Source: Methylovulum sp. (GTDB lineage Bacteria; Pseudomonadota; Gammaproteobacteria; Methylococcales; Methylomonadaceae). Taken from it: 8,048 nt of DNA. Shown here piece after piece: positions 1-6,267 of the stretch (position 1 is its first letter; every line of letters starts with the position of its first letter). Where the stretch lies: positions 1 through 8,048 of the forward strand of contig SCST01000566.1 in the NCBI GenBank assembly GCA_004299465.1, in the 5' to 3' direction. Below the pieces are notes generated by a model, which was not told where the DNA came from, made no database searches, and worked only from the letters and a program-made list of their open reading frames with translations. Made by a program: the position numbers and the translations under genes.

Positions 1-564
1 CCTGATCCTGTCGCCTATGCGTATAGCCTCGCGCGGAATCATGTCTTCCCTCGCAATATACGCCTCGACATGGCCGCCCAAGTCCAGGTACACACTACCT
101 TTTTCAATGCGTTTGACAATGCCGGTAACCAATTCGCCGACGCGCGACTTGTAGGCATCAACGATTTTTTTACGCTCCGCTTCCCTGACTTTTTGAATAA
201 TCGCCTGTTTGGCATGTTGTGCGGCAATGCGGCCGAAATCAACCGATTCAATTTCTTCCTCAACCAGGTCGCCGACCTTGACATCGGGATTATCAAGCTG
301 TGCGACTTCCAAAAGCACTTGCGTCGTTGGAAACTCAACATCGCCGTCACAGGCCGGATTAGGCGCAACGACCTCCCATTGCCGGTAAGTTGTATAGTCG
401 CCGGTTTTCCTGTTAATCGCAACACGCGCCTTGATTTGATTAACATGACGCTTGATTGTAGCCGATTCCAGCGCGGATTCTATCGCCTGGAAAACAATTT
501 CCTTGTCAATCTCTTTTTCATTGGAAAAGACCTCCACTACCAACAGAATTTCTTTATTTGCCAC
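1..564 (-). CDS. nusA: NusA, transcription termination/antitermination factor (5' part, N-terminal 188 residues)
   Basis: NusA binds RNA polymerase and nascent RNA, modulating pausing, intrinsic termination and antitermination in the cytoplasm. The gene reads from a GTG start (562-564) to the window edge, exactly 188 codons, so the C-terminal S1 remainder and KH domains lie outside. The N-terminal RNA-polymerase-binding domain covers about residues 1-125 and begins with the family-typical ANKEILL; VDFGRIAAQHAKQ is at 108-120. The S1 domain begins near 142 (VGELVTGIVKRIEKGS) and continues through LDLGGHVEAYI and the MIPREAIRIGDR stretch. The GTG is chosen because the canonical NusA N-terminus starts there and an AGGAG lies 6 bases upstream. 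It overlaps the end of rimP by 11 bases, as expected for the rimP-nusA-infB operon. Identity is very sure. Confidence 0.97.
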   Translation of the reverse strand, partial: MANKEILLVVEVFSNEKEIDKEIVFQAIESALESATIKRHVNQIKARVAINRKTGDYTTYRQWEVVAPNPACDGDVEFPTTQVLLEVAQLDNPDVKVGDLVEEEIESVDFGRIAAQHAKQAIIQKVREAERKKIVDAYKSRVGELVTGIVKRIEKGSVYLDLGGHVEAYIAREDMIPREAIRIGDRIR

Positions 565-1051
565 TTCGAGCTCCTTTTTCGATGCTTTGATTAAATTGTA
601 AATCAGGCACTAAACGCGCTTTACTCATCGCGCTGAACGGCACCTCATAAATCTGATCCGCTTCTTTGAGCGTAATAATATCGCCATCAACTTTTTCAAT
701 CAGTCCTTTGATTTTTCTGCGTCCGGCTATCGGCATAAAGAGGTTAACCAATACCGTACTGCCGATAAAACGTTCAAACTGGCTTATTTTAAAAAACGGC
801 CGATCCTCGCCCGGCGAAGAAATCTCCAACTGATAGTTACCGGGAATAGGGTCCTCGACATCCAGTATGCCGCTGATTTGATGGCTGACTTTGGAGCAAT
901 CATCGACCAGGATGCCGCTATCGCTGTCGATATAAATTCTTAACAGACCATGCTTAGGATGCGGATTATAATCAATGCCAACACATTCATAACCTAAACC
1001 CTCAACAACCGGCTCGATCAAGTTGATCAAATGCTCAGGCGCCTGCTTCAT
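554..1051 (-). CDS. rimP: RimP, ribosome maturation factor
   Basis: RimP assists maturation of the 30S ribosomal subunit in the cytoplasm. The product is 165 residues, slightly longer than the roughly 150 of E. coli RimP. Recognisable parts are the N-terminal LIEPVVEGLGYECVGIDY, the LRIYIDSDSGILVDDCSKVSHQI stretch, the LDVEDPIPGNYQLEISSPGEDRP core, and the C-terminal SH3-like part GRRKIKGLIEKVDGDIITL. An in-frame ATG at 1108 exists, but I prefer the ATG at 1051: it gives the family N-terminus, has GAGG 5 bases upstream, and the extra residues would be encoded by the upstream transcription terminator. The 3' end overlaps nusA by 11 bases, which suggests translational coupling. It lies downstream of the initiator tRNA, as in the E. 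coli metY operon. Confidence 0.95.
   Translation of the reverse strand: MKQAPEHLINLIEPVVEGLGYECVGIDYNPHPKHGLLRIYIDSDSGILVDDCSKVSHQISGILDVEDPIPGNYQLEISSPGEDRPFFKISQFERFIGSTVLVNLFMPIAGRRKIKGLIEKVDGDIITLKEADQIYEVPFSAMSKARLVPDLQFNQSIEKGARSGK
571..575 (-). promoter_or_regulatory. Shine-Dalgarno site deciding the nusA GTG start
   Basis: AGGAG on the minus strand, with a 6-base spacer (CTCGAA) before the GTG at 562-564. It lies inside the 3' end of rimP and supports a non-ATG start for nusA. No in-frame ATG occurs near the family-typical N-terminus. Confidence 0.8.
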
Positions 1052-1055
1052 TTTT

Positions 1056-1060
1056 TCCTC
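1056..1060 (-). promoter_or_regulatory. Shine-Dalgarno site deciding the rimP start
   Basis: GAGGA on the minus strand, ending 4 bases before the ATG at 1049-1051. It selects this ATG over the one at 1108, which lies upstream of the terminator hairpin. Confidence 0.75.
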
Positions 1061-1074
1061 ACATACTTCCGCAC

Positions 1075-1098
1075 AAAAAAAAAGAGCCAAAGGCTCTT
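1075..1098 (-). terminator. Rho-independent terminator or attenuator just upstream of rimP
   Basis: On the minus strand a perfect 7-bp stem (AAGAGCC / GGCTCTT) closes a TTT loop, and its 3' arm runs into an uninterrupted T tract reaching 1075. It lies about 15 bases upstream of the rimP Shine-Dalgarno site and downstream of a first terminator, so it probably controls read-through from the tRNA promoter into rimP-nusA. The shape is clear; the regulatory role is inferred. Confidence 0.75.
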
Positions 1099-1138
1099 CC
1101 ATTAACAATCAGTTATCAGCTTCCAGACTAAAGCCCAT

Positions 1139-1165
1139 AAAATAAAAAACCCCATGAAGGGGTTT
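1139..1165 (-). terminator. Rho-independent terminator following the initiator tRNA
   Basis: On the minus strand AAACCCC (1165-1159), loop TTCAT and GGGGTTT (1153-1147) form a 7-bp stem, followed by TTTATTTT. It begins only 7 bases after the tRNA 3' end, as expected for ending or thinning the tRNA transcript before rimP. Confidence 0.88.
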
Positions 1166-1172
1166 CTTTGTC

Positions 1173-1249
<77 letters not shown>

Positions 1250-1262
1250 ATTGATTCAGGGT

Positions 1263-1290
1263 ATTATAATGAGTTTTTAAAATTTAGCAA
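1263..1290 (-). promoter_or_regulatory. Sigma70-type promoter for the initiator tRNA (and rimP-nusA read-through)
   Basis: On the minus strand, -35 TTGCTA (1285-1290), a 16-base spacer and a consensus -10 TATAAT (1263-1268). A start near 1256 would give a very short 5' leader before the tRNA at 1249. It is the best promoter match I see in the window. Confidence 0.8.
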
Positions 1291-1298
1291 GCTAAATT
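1281..1298. repeat. 18-base palindrome overlapping the tRNA promoter -35
   Basis: AATTTAGC-AA-GCTAAATT, with perfect 8-base arms and a 2-base centre. It covers the whole -35 hexamer of the tRNA promoter, so it could be a repressor operator. On the minus strand it is followed by TTAAAAA, so it could instead be a weak AT-rich hairpin ending the pgpA transcript. The sequence does not decide between these. Confidence 0.55.
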
Positions 1299-1364
1299 AT
1301 TGAAACAAGAGGAAGTAAGCATTCGACCCGAATTAATACCATAACCGCTGCCCCCTGCTTCTAA

Positions 1365-1877
1365 CTATACCAGCCAACCCCATTCAAACAGCAAGCGCAA
1401 CAAGCCCGCCGCAAAAACGCCTGCCAACACATCATCAAGCATAATACCTAATCCACCCTGTACCTGCCGGTCTATCGTTCGAATAGGCCAGGGCTTGAGA
1501 ATATCAAATAACCTGAACAAGATAAACCCCAGCGCCACTGCCTGCCAGGTGAAGGGGACCAGCCACATCGTTATCAAAAACCCGGCGATTTCATCCCAGA
1601 CGATGCCGCCGAAATCATGCTCCCCGAGTTTTTCCGCCGCCACCCCGCATATCCGCACCCCGACTGCCGTTACGCTTATCGTCAGCAGGCTATAGATAAG
1701 TATGTCGGCTTGTACGAACAGCAAGTAAAGCGGTATCGCCGCCAGCGTACCCAGGGTGCCGGGCGCCTTCTTGGCTAATCCCGAACCAAAACCGAAGGCC
1801 AGGAATAACACCGGGTCACTTAGAATCTCTTTAGGTCTAAGTTTGTTTTCACCCACCGCATCAAGAAAAATGCTCAT
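1365..1877 (-). CDS. pgpA: Phosphatidylglycerophosphatase A
   Basis: PgpA dephosphorylates phosphatidylglycerol phosphate to phosphatidylglycerol in the inner membrane, a step of anionic phospholipid synthesis. The 170-residue length matches the family (172 in E. coli). Family motifs are GSGLAKKAPGTLGTL (31-45), GIVWDEIAGF with the acidic WDE (91-100), and FRLFDILKPWPIRTIDR leading into GGLGIMLDDVLAG (121-153). Hydrophobic segments at about 20-34, 43-57, 58-80, 96-122 and 148-165 fit a small polytopic membrane protein. The ATG lies within the last codons of thiL (17-base overlap), preceded by AAAGG with very short spacing and by a G-rich run. ThiL-pgpA adjacency is common in gammaproteobacteria. 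The gene ends the riboflavin/thiamine cluster; no strong terminator follows it. Confidence 0.95.
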   Translation of the reverse strand: MSIFLDAVGENKLRPKEILSDPVLFLAFGFGSGLAKKAPGTLGTLAAIPLYLLFVQADILIYSLLTISVTAVGVRICGVAAEKLGEHDFGGIVWDEIAGFLITMWLVPFTWQAVALGFILFRLFDILKPWPIRTIDRQVQGGLGIMLDDVLAGVFAAGLLRLLFEWGWLV

Positions 1878-2811
1878 AACCTTTTACCCCCAAGGGTTGA
1901 ATAATGCCTGATTTATTCAGGCGCAGACCGGGAGCCTCATCAATCACGCCGATTTTCCGGCATTCGGCAGGCACTCGCGCGCTATTATCGGGATTTACGG
2001 TAAAGCATAGCTCATAATCATCGCCGGCCACCAGCGGCATAGACCAGTCCCCCGTCGCTTCGATATAGGCCAGTACGGCGTCCGATAACGGCAAGGCATC
2101 CCAATCTATACAGGCCCCGACCCGGCTTTGTTCGAGAATATGCCCCAAATCGCTCGCCAGCCCGTCTGAAATATCGATACAGGCATGCGCAACGCCGCTT
2201 AAGGCCAAACCCGTTTCAATACGCGGCGTCGGCATATTAAAGCGCGCCAACGCGGCGTCCGGTTCGGCACAGCAGTAACCCTGCCTAATCTTTAAGCCCA
2301 GGCCGGCATCGCCCAAATTTCCGCTTAGATAAATCAAGTCGCCGGACCTTGCCGCTGACCGCAGCAGCGCCTGACCGCGCGGCACCAGCCCCATCGCCTG
2401 GACGGTTAGCGTCAATGCGCCCGATGTCGTATCGCCGCCGATTAAATCGACGTCATAACGCTCGGCCAAGGCCAAAAAACCTTGGGCAAACGCCGCCAGC
2501 CAAGCTTCATCAACGCTGGGCATCGTTATCGCCAGCATCACTGAAACCGGCTTTGCGCCCATAGCGGCAAGATCGCTTAAATTAACGGCCAGCAGTTTAT
2601 GCCCTAATTGCTCCGGGTCGGCTCCGGCAAAAAAATGCACGTTCTCAACCATCGTATCGGTAGTCACGGCCAATTCAAAACCATCGGGGACAGCCAGTAA
2701 CGCGCAGTCGTCACCTATGCCTAAGCGGGTTAACGGGTTTTTTACTGTTTGCCGGGTGAAAAACCGTTCAATAAGAGCAAATTCAGCCAGATGACAGAAA
2801 TTTTCTGTCAT
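1861..2811 (-). CDS. thiL: ThiL, thiamine-monophosphate kinase
   Basis: ThiL phosphorylates thiamine monophosphate with ATP to thiamine diphosphate, the active cofactor, in the cytoplasm. The 316-residue protein has the AIR-synthase-like fold motifs in order: GIGDDCALL (31-39), TTDTMVENVHF (50-60), NLSDLAAMGA (77-86), GGDTT (125-129), DISDGLASDLG (213-223) and GDDYELCF (263-270). The Asp-rich GDD, GGD and DISDG motifs bind magnesium and nucleotide. The start codon overlaps the nusB stop as ATGA, with GGAGG close upstream inside nusB. A perfect 21-base palindrome begins exactly at the start codon (separate entry). The length is normal for the family and no key motif is missing. Confidence 0.97.
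   Translation of the reverse strand: MTENFCHLAEFALIERFFTRQTVKNPLTRLGIGDDCALLAVPDGFELAVTTDTMVENVHFFAGADPEQLGHKLLAVNLSDLAAMGAKPVSVMLAITMPSVDEAWLAAFAQGFLALAERYDVDLIGGDTTSGALTLTVQAMGLVPRGQALLRSAARSGDLIYLSGNLGDAGLGLKIRQGYCCAEPDAALARFNMPTPRIETGLALSGVAHACIDISDGLASDLGHILEQSRVGACIDWDALPLSDAVLAYIEATGDWSMPLVAGDDYELCFTVNPDNSARVPAECRKIGVIDEAPGLRLNKSGIIQPLGVKGYEHFS
2791..2811. repeat. Perfect 21-base palindrome covering the thiL start codon
   Basis: ATGACAGAAA-T-TTTCTGTCAT, with 10-base perfect arms around one central base. Its right end is the thiL start codon and the last bases of nusB. In mRNA it can fold as about 8 bp with a 5-base loop, putting the thiL ATG in the 5' arm of the stem just after the Shine-Dalgarno sequence. 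A role in coupling thiL translation to nusB is inferred. Confidence 0.6.
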
Positions 2812-3248
2812 CTGCCCTCCGTCTTCCGTCCTCTAATCTCCAGCGCTCTTTTTTGCTGGGCGATTTTATCGAGAATACCGTTGATATATTTATGGCTACC
2901 GTCAGCACCGAAGCATTTGGCTAGATTAATGCTTTCGTTAATAACAACCCGGTACGGCATATTCAAGCGATACAGCAATTCATAGGCGCCAATTCTTAAA
3001 ATCGCCCGTTCGACCGGATCGATAATGTCGACCGGCCTGTCAACAAATTCGCCTAAAGCCTGGTCGATGACATCCAGGTTGGTCGGCACGCCATGAAACA
3101 ATTCATTAAAATAGCTTTTCTGGGCGTCTTTAAGCCAGTCCTCATCCAAAAACTGCTGCTCGATCAGGTTAAGATTCTGGCCGGTCATCTGCCATTGATA
3201 CAATGCCTGTACTGCCGCTTTCCTGGCATTGGTACGCGCTATACTCAT
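2808..3248 (-). CDS. nusB: NusB, transcription antitermination factor
   Basis: NusB, with NusE (ribosomal protein S10), binds boxA RNA and supports antitermination of ribosomal RNA transcription. The 146-residue length is close to that of E. coli (139). The all-helical family pattern is visible: ARTNARKAAVQALYQWQ (4-20), YFNELFHGV (46-54), the conserved IIDPVERAILRIGAYELLYR (75-94), PYRVVINESINLAKCFG (98-114) and HKYINGILDKIA (119-130). The start codon overlaps the ribH stop as TGATG, and GGA lies 7 bases upstream of the ATG. RibH-nusB is a classic gammaproteobacterial pair, and the stop in turn overlaps the thiL start. Confidence 0.97.
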   Translation of the reverse strand: MSIARTNARKAAVQALYQWQMTGQNLNLIEQQFLDEDWLKDAQKSYFNELFHGVPTNLDVIDQALGEFVDRPVDIIDPVERAILRIGAYELLYRLNMPYRVVINESINLAKCFGADGSHKYINGILDKIAQQKRALEIRGRKTEGR

Positions 3249-3724
3249 CAGATTTCCAGATTTTTAAACAGGCTGACCATTTCAATGGCCGACAACGCAG
3301 CTTCCGCGCCTTTATTGCCGGCCTTGGTGCCAGCCCGCTCTATCGCCTGCTCTATCGTATCGACGGTTAACACGCCGAAACTGACCGGCACATCATATTG
3401 CAACGACACATGCGCCAAGCCTTTAACGCATTCGCCTGCAACATATTCAAAATGCGGCGTACCGCCGCGTATCACTGCGCCCAATGCGATAATCGCATCG
3501 TATTTTTTACCGGCCGCAATGCGTTGCACGACCATCGGCAATTCAAACGCACCGGGGGCCTTGACCAAGTGGATATCGTCTTTTTCCGCGCCGTGACGCA
3601 CCAACGCATCAATCGCACCGGCTTCCAACTGCTCGACGATGAAGCTGTTAAAACGTGACGCAACAAGACAGAACTTACCGCCCTGGACCGATAAATTTCC
3701 TTCAAAGGTTTTTACTTTCGACAT
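3248..3724 (-). CDS. ribH: 6,7-dimethyl-8-ribityllumazine synthase (lumazine synthase)
   Basis: RibH condenses 3,4-dihydroxy-2-butanone 4-phosphate (made by the RibB domain encoded next upstream) with the ribitylaminouracil derived from RibD's product, giving the lumazine used by riboflavin synthase. The protein has 158 residues, the usual length. Motifs are SRFNSFIVEQL (23-33, aromatic substrate stacking residue), APGAFELP (56-63), GAVIRGGTPHFEYV (82-95) with the likely general acid/base His91, and GVLTVDTIEQAIERAGTKAGNKGAEAA (117-143) with phosphate-binding Arg130. The enzyme family forms pentamers or 60-mer capsids; which applies here cannot be seen. It follows ribBX after 33 bases, with only a weak GAGA ribosome site, and overlaps nusB by one base. 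In E. coli naming it is also called ribE. Confidence 0.97.
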   Translation of the reverse strand: MSKVKTFEGNLSVQGGKFCLVASRFNSFIVEQLEAGAIDALVRHGAEKDDIHLVKAPGAFELPMVVQRIAAGKKYDAIIALGAVIRGGTPHFEYVAGECVKGLAHVSLQYDVPVSFGVLTVDTIEQAIERAGTKAGNKGAEAALSAIEMVSLFKNLEI

Positions 3725-3757
3725 TATGTTTCTCTACAGACACTATTGATAACAATC

Positions 3758-4861
3758 TCAACCCACATGTTCGGCGACTTCCAGGTCAAACCCGGACAGC
3801 CCCACATATTTTTTCTGCGTACCCAGCACTTTCAATTTATGCACACCGAGGTCGGCCAATATCCTGGCGCCGGTGCCGGTCATGCGCCAGTCTGTTGCAT
3901 TAGCCGCCTGTATCGGGCTCTTGATGCCGTGGTCTTCCAACTGGTAGCGATGGATTAATTCCACTAGCGCCTTATTGCTTTCCGTTTGCCGGACAACGAC
4001 CAACACCCCGCGCCCTTCCTCGGCAATTTTCTGCATCGCCTCGCGTATTGAAACCGTGCTGTCACTGCGCTTCGATGCCAAAAGATCATCCAGCAAATTA
4101 CGAGCATGCACCCTGACCAGCACCGGTTCATCGCCCTGCACCTGACCCATCACCAACGCCAAATGCAGGTTGTTATCATGCTTGTCCTGGTACGCATAAA
4201 GGCGAAAATCACCGAACTCCGTCGGGTAAGCGCATTCGCTGACGCGCTCCAGCGTGTTTTCATGCTGGATGCGGTAATGGATCAAATCGGCGATCGTGCC
4301 GATCTTGAGCTGATGCTGCTCGGCAAAGATTTCCAGGTCAGGCCGCCTGGCCATCGAGCCGTCTTCATTGAGTATCTCGACGATAACGGCGGCAGGTTCG
4401 ACGCCAGCCAAGCGGGCCAGGTCGCAACCCGCTTCGGTATGCCCGGAGCGGCTCAGCACACCGCCGGACTTCGCCATTAACGGGAAGATATGCCCAGGCT
4501 GGACCAAGTCATCGGCCTTGGCATCCGCCGCTACGGCGCATTGCACTGTACGCGCCCGGTCCGCCGCTGAAATGCCGGTCGTTACGCCGGTCGCCGCCTC
4601 GATGGAGACGGTAAAATTGGTTGAATGCGCCGTCTTGTTTTCGTTGGTCATCAACGGCAAGCGCAACTGCTGGCAACGCTCGCTGGTCAAGGTCAGGCAA
4701 ATCAGGCCGCGGCCGTAACGCGCCATGAAGTTAATGTCTTCCGGGCGCGTAAACGATGCCGCCATGACCAGGTCGCCTTCATTTTCACGGTCCTCATCAT
4801 CCATGATGATGACCATTTTACCCTGGCGTAAATCCTCTATGATTTCTTCGATAGTATTCAT
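3758..4861 (-). CDS. ribBX: RibBX: 3,4-dihydroxy-2-butanone 4-phosphate synthase with a degenerate GTP cyclohydrolase II-like domain
   Basis: The N-terminal domain (about 1-200) is DHBP synthase, converting ribulose 5-phosphate to the four-carbon unit of riboflavin plus formate. It has the acidic loop DDEDRENEGD (21-30), GHIFPL (123-128), RSGHTEA (138-144) and VEILNEDGSM (161-170). The C-terminal domain (about 210-367) resembles GTP cyclohydrolase II but lacks its zinc site. In the stretch aligning with the usual HSEC...RCDCG, the three cysteines are Asn255, Ser266 and Ser268; EEGRG (281-285) remains but the following family residues do not. This is the RibBX type described in proteobacteria, so no cyclohydrolase II activity is expected and a separate ribA is likely elsewhere. 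Automatic annotation often labels it ribBA or ribB. The start has GAGGG 3 bases upstream and follows ribE after 12 bases. Confidence 0.93.
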   Translation of the reverse strand: MNTIEEIIEDLRQGKMVIIMDDEDRENEGDLVMAASFTRPEDINFMARYGRGLICLTLTSERCQQLRLPLMTNENKTAHSTNFTVSIEAATGVTTGISAADRARTVQCAVAADAKADDLVQPGHIFPLMAKSGGVLSRSGHTEAGCDLARLAGVEPAAVIVEILNEDGSMARRPDLEIFAEQHQLKIGTIADLIHYRIQHENTLERVSECAYPTEFGDFRLYAYQDKHDNNLHLALVMGQVQGDEPVLVRVHARNLLDDLLASKRSDSTVSIREAMQKIAEEGRGVLVVVRQTESNKALVELIHRYQLEDHGIKSPIQAANATDWRMTGTGARILADLGVHKLKVLGTQKKYVGLSGFDLEVAEHVG

Positions 4862-4873
4862 GTGCCCTCAGGG

Positions 4874-5530
4874 TCAGTTAAAAAATCCGCTGTTTTGCAA
4901 TAATTCTTCAGTAATGCCGCTGCAAGGCTTAGCCGCCGCATCGCCCTTCACCAGGCGCTCCATGTAACGCGCCAGCACATCGACTTCCAGGTTCACCCGC
5001 GTGCCGACTGCGGCATCGCCCAAGGTTGTTTCGTTAAGCGTATGCGGGACGATATTGACGCCGAAGACGGCGCCATTAACTTCATTGACGGTCAGGCTGA
5101 TGCCGTTGATACAGATAGAGCCTTTTTCGGCGATATATTTAGCCAAATTGTCCGGCGCCTTGATATTAAAGCGCACGGAACGCCCATCCGGTTTTTTTTC
5201 CACGACCTTGCCGATGCCGTCGACATGGCCGCTGACAATATGCCCGCCCATGCGCGTCGTCGGCGTTAATGCCAATTCCAGGTTGACCGGCATGCCAGTC
5301 GCCGCTTCGCTGAGCGTGGTCCTGGACCAGGTTTCATTCGACACATCGGCGCAAAAATAATGCGCACCCAGTTCTATTGCTGTTAAGCAGACGCCGTTAA
5401 CGGCAATGCTGTCGCCTAATTGCGCATCGCCGAGCGGTAATTTACCGGTTTCTATTTTCAAGCGAAAGTCGCCGGATTTACGCTCGATGGCGGAGATTTT
5501 GCCTATGGCTAGGATGATGCCTGTGAACAT
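4874..5530 (-). CDS. ribE: Riboflavin synthase, alpha subunit
   Basis: The enzyme dismutates two 6,7-dimethyl-8-ribityllumazine molecules into riboflavin and a ribitylaminouracil that returns to RibH. The 218 residues form two similar lumazine-binding barrels: the first has MFTGII (1-6), NGVCLTA (45-51) and DVSNETWSRTTL (62-73); the second has GGHIVSGHVDGIG (95-107), INGISLTVN (141-149) and NIVPHTLNETTL (159-170). Length and motifs are normal. The start is fixed by the invariant MFTGII. Unusually, no clear Shine-Dalgarno sequence lies in the 12 bases between the upstream toxin stop and this start. The toxin-antitoxin pair separates the gene from ribD, and this may have replaced its native leader. 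In E. coli naming this gene is ribC. Confidence 0.96.
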   Translation of the reverse strand: MFTGIILAIGKISAIERKSGDFRLKIETGKLPLGDAQLGDSIAVNGVCLTAIELGAHYFCADVSNETWSRTTLSEAATGMPVNLELALTPTTRMGGHIVSGHVDGIGKVVEKKPDGRSVRFNIKAPDNLAKYIAEKGSICINGISLTVNEVNGAVFGVNIVPHTLNETTLGDAAVGTRVNLEVDVLARYMERLVKGDAAAKPCSGITEELLQNSGFFN

Positions 5531-5542
5531 GGTTTTTTAAGC

Positions 5543-5980
5543 TTAGTTCGTTAGATGAATGGATGCGCTTGTAGACTCAAGAAAATCAGCAGGTGAAGAA
5601 ATTACGACACCACGAAATGGATTTAAGACGAGTAAATCGTTATCACCTGTAATGATGTAACTTGCTTTACCGCTAATTGCCAATTCCAAAAATTTATTAT
5701 CCTTTTTATCGCGACAATCCGTTATCACTTCAGTGACATGGATAAACTCCGCTTCACGGACTAGAGCTGCAAAAAATTCTAGCCGTAACTTTTCCGAAAC
5801 ATACCTGTTAAACTTCGGGCGACAGAAGACTTCGTCCAATTCTGATAGCGTCTCTTCTGACATCAATAATTGTGCGTGTGATACGACAAAATCAAACGCT
5901 TGCCGTGATATTGAACGAGAAAGCAAAACCGCACTGACAGCGACATTGGTATCAATCACTGCACGAACTTTATTCTTCAT
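5543..5980 (-). CDS. PIN-domain toxin of a type II toxin-antitoxin pair (probable ribonuclease)
   Basis: A 145-residue single PIN domain of the type found in toxin-antitoxin pairs (COG1569-like). PIN toxins are magnesium-dependent ribonucleases; the RNA target here is unknown. Candidate metal-binding acidic residues are Asp10 in VIDTNV (8-13), Glu47 in SEETLSELDEVF with RPKF following (41-57), Asp94 in CRDKKDNKFLELA (89-101), and Asp113 with Asp115 in IITGDNDLL (109-117). The active site therefore looks intact. The start overlaps the antitoxin end by 11 bases and has no visible Shine-Dalgarno site, so translation is probably coupled to the antitoxin. GC content over 5581-5940 is about 40% by hand count, against about 58% over 4981-5100 in ribE, which suggests acquisition by transfer. 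Assignment is firm; toxicity is inferred. Confidence 0.9.
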   Translation of the reverse strand: MKNKVRAVIDTNVAVSAVLLSRSISRQAFDFVVSHAQLLMSEETLSELDEVFCRPKFNRYVSEKLRLEFFAALVREAEFIHVTEVITDCRDKKDNKFLELAISGKASYIITGDNDLLVLNPFRGVVISSPADFLESTSASIHLTN

Positions 5981-6194
5981 TGAGCAATGACGCTAACATC
6001 TCCGGAGTTATTCCTTGCGATTCTGCATAATGCCCCATTTCATCCATTATTATCCCTAATGGTTTGTGGGGGGTAGCGATCAATTCCTTTAATCGCAGGT
6101 TCAATAAAAAGTTGAGCTGCCGCTTTTCGTCCACAGATGCTTGCAAAAACGACCAAGCCAGATCTTTGTCCACTTCAATAGAAATAGTTGTCAT
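5970..6194 (-). CDS. Antitoxin partner of the PIN toxin (putative ribbon-helix-helix-like)
   Basis: A 74-residue protein encoded directly upstream of the PIN toxin and overlapping it by 11 bases, the usual antitoxin-first layout. The N-terminal ISIEVDKDLAWSFLQAS (4-20) has the strand-then-helix look of ribbon-helix-helix DNA-binding antitoxins, followed by a probable helix LNFLLNLRLKELI (27-39). The C-terminal part (about 48-74, ending GITPEMLASLLNEE) is acidic and likely wraps the toxin. By analogy it would neutralise the toxin and repress its own transcription. A good ribosome site, AAGGTGA, lies a few bases upstream of the ATG. I see no convincing -35/-10 pair between it and the hairpin upstream. 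I do not recognise a named family; the assignment rests on size, position and overlap. Confidence 0.8.
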   Translation of the reverse strand: MTTISIEVDKDLAWSFLQASVDEKRQLNFLLNLRLKELIATPHKPLGIIMDEMGHYAESQGITPEMLASLLNEE

Positions 6195-6267
6195 AAATCA
6201 CCTTTTATCAATCTTGCAGCTATTGTTCTTTTCTAATAATGAATGTGCTCTGGCATTTTGCTGTTTA

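Noticed and set aside
70..594. 174-residue open frame on the plus strand opposite nusA
   Set aside because: It is the antisense shadow of nusA and the end of rimP, has no recognisable domain, and lies opposite a clearly conserved gene.
554..1108. RimP starting at the upstream ATG (184 residues)
   Set aside because: The added 19 residues are encoded by a terminator hairpin and T tract, are not family-like, and a proper ribosome site serves the ATG at 1051.
3093..3596. 167-residue plus-strand frame across nusB and ribH
   Set aside because: It is antisense to two well-identified genes and shows no domain or ribosome site; a by-product of codon composition.
3725..3757. Possible FMN riboswitch or other regulatory RNA before ribH
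   Set aside because: The gap is only 33 bases and no conserved FMN-element blocks are seen here or before ribBX, ribE or ribD.
4106..4480. 124-residue plus-strand frame inside ribBX
   Set aside because: A shadow frame opposite a conserved enzyme gene, with no independent support.
6195..6267. Promoter for the toxin-antitoxin pair
   Set aside because: TTAGAA and ATTGAT/TGATAA boxes are present but with poor matches and spacing; not strong enough to annotate.
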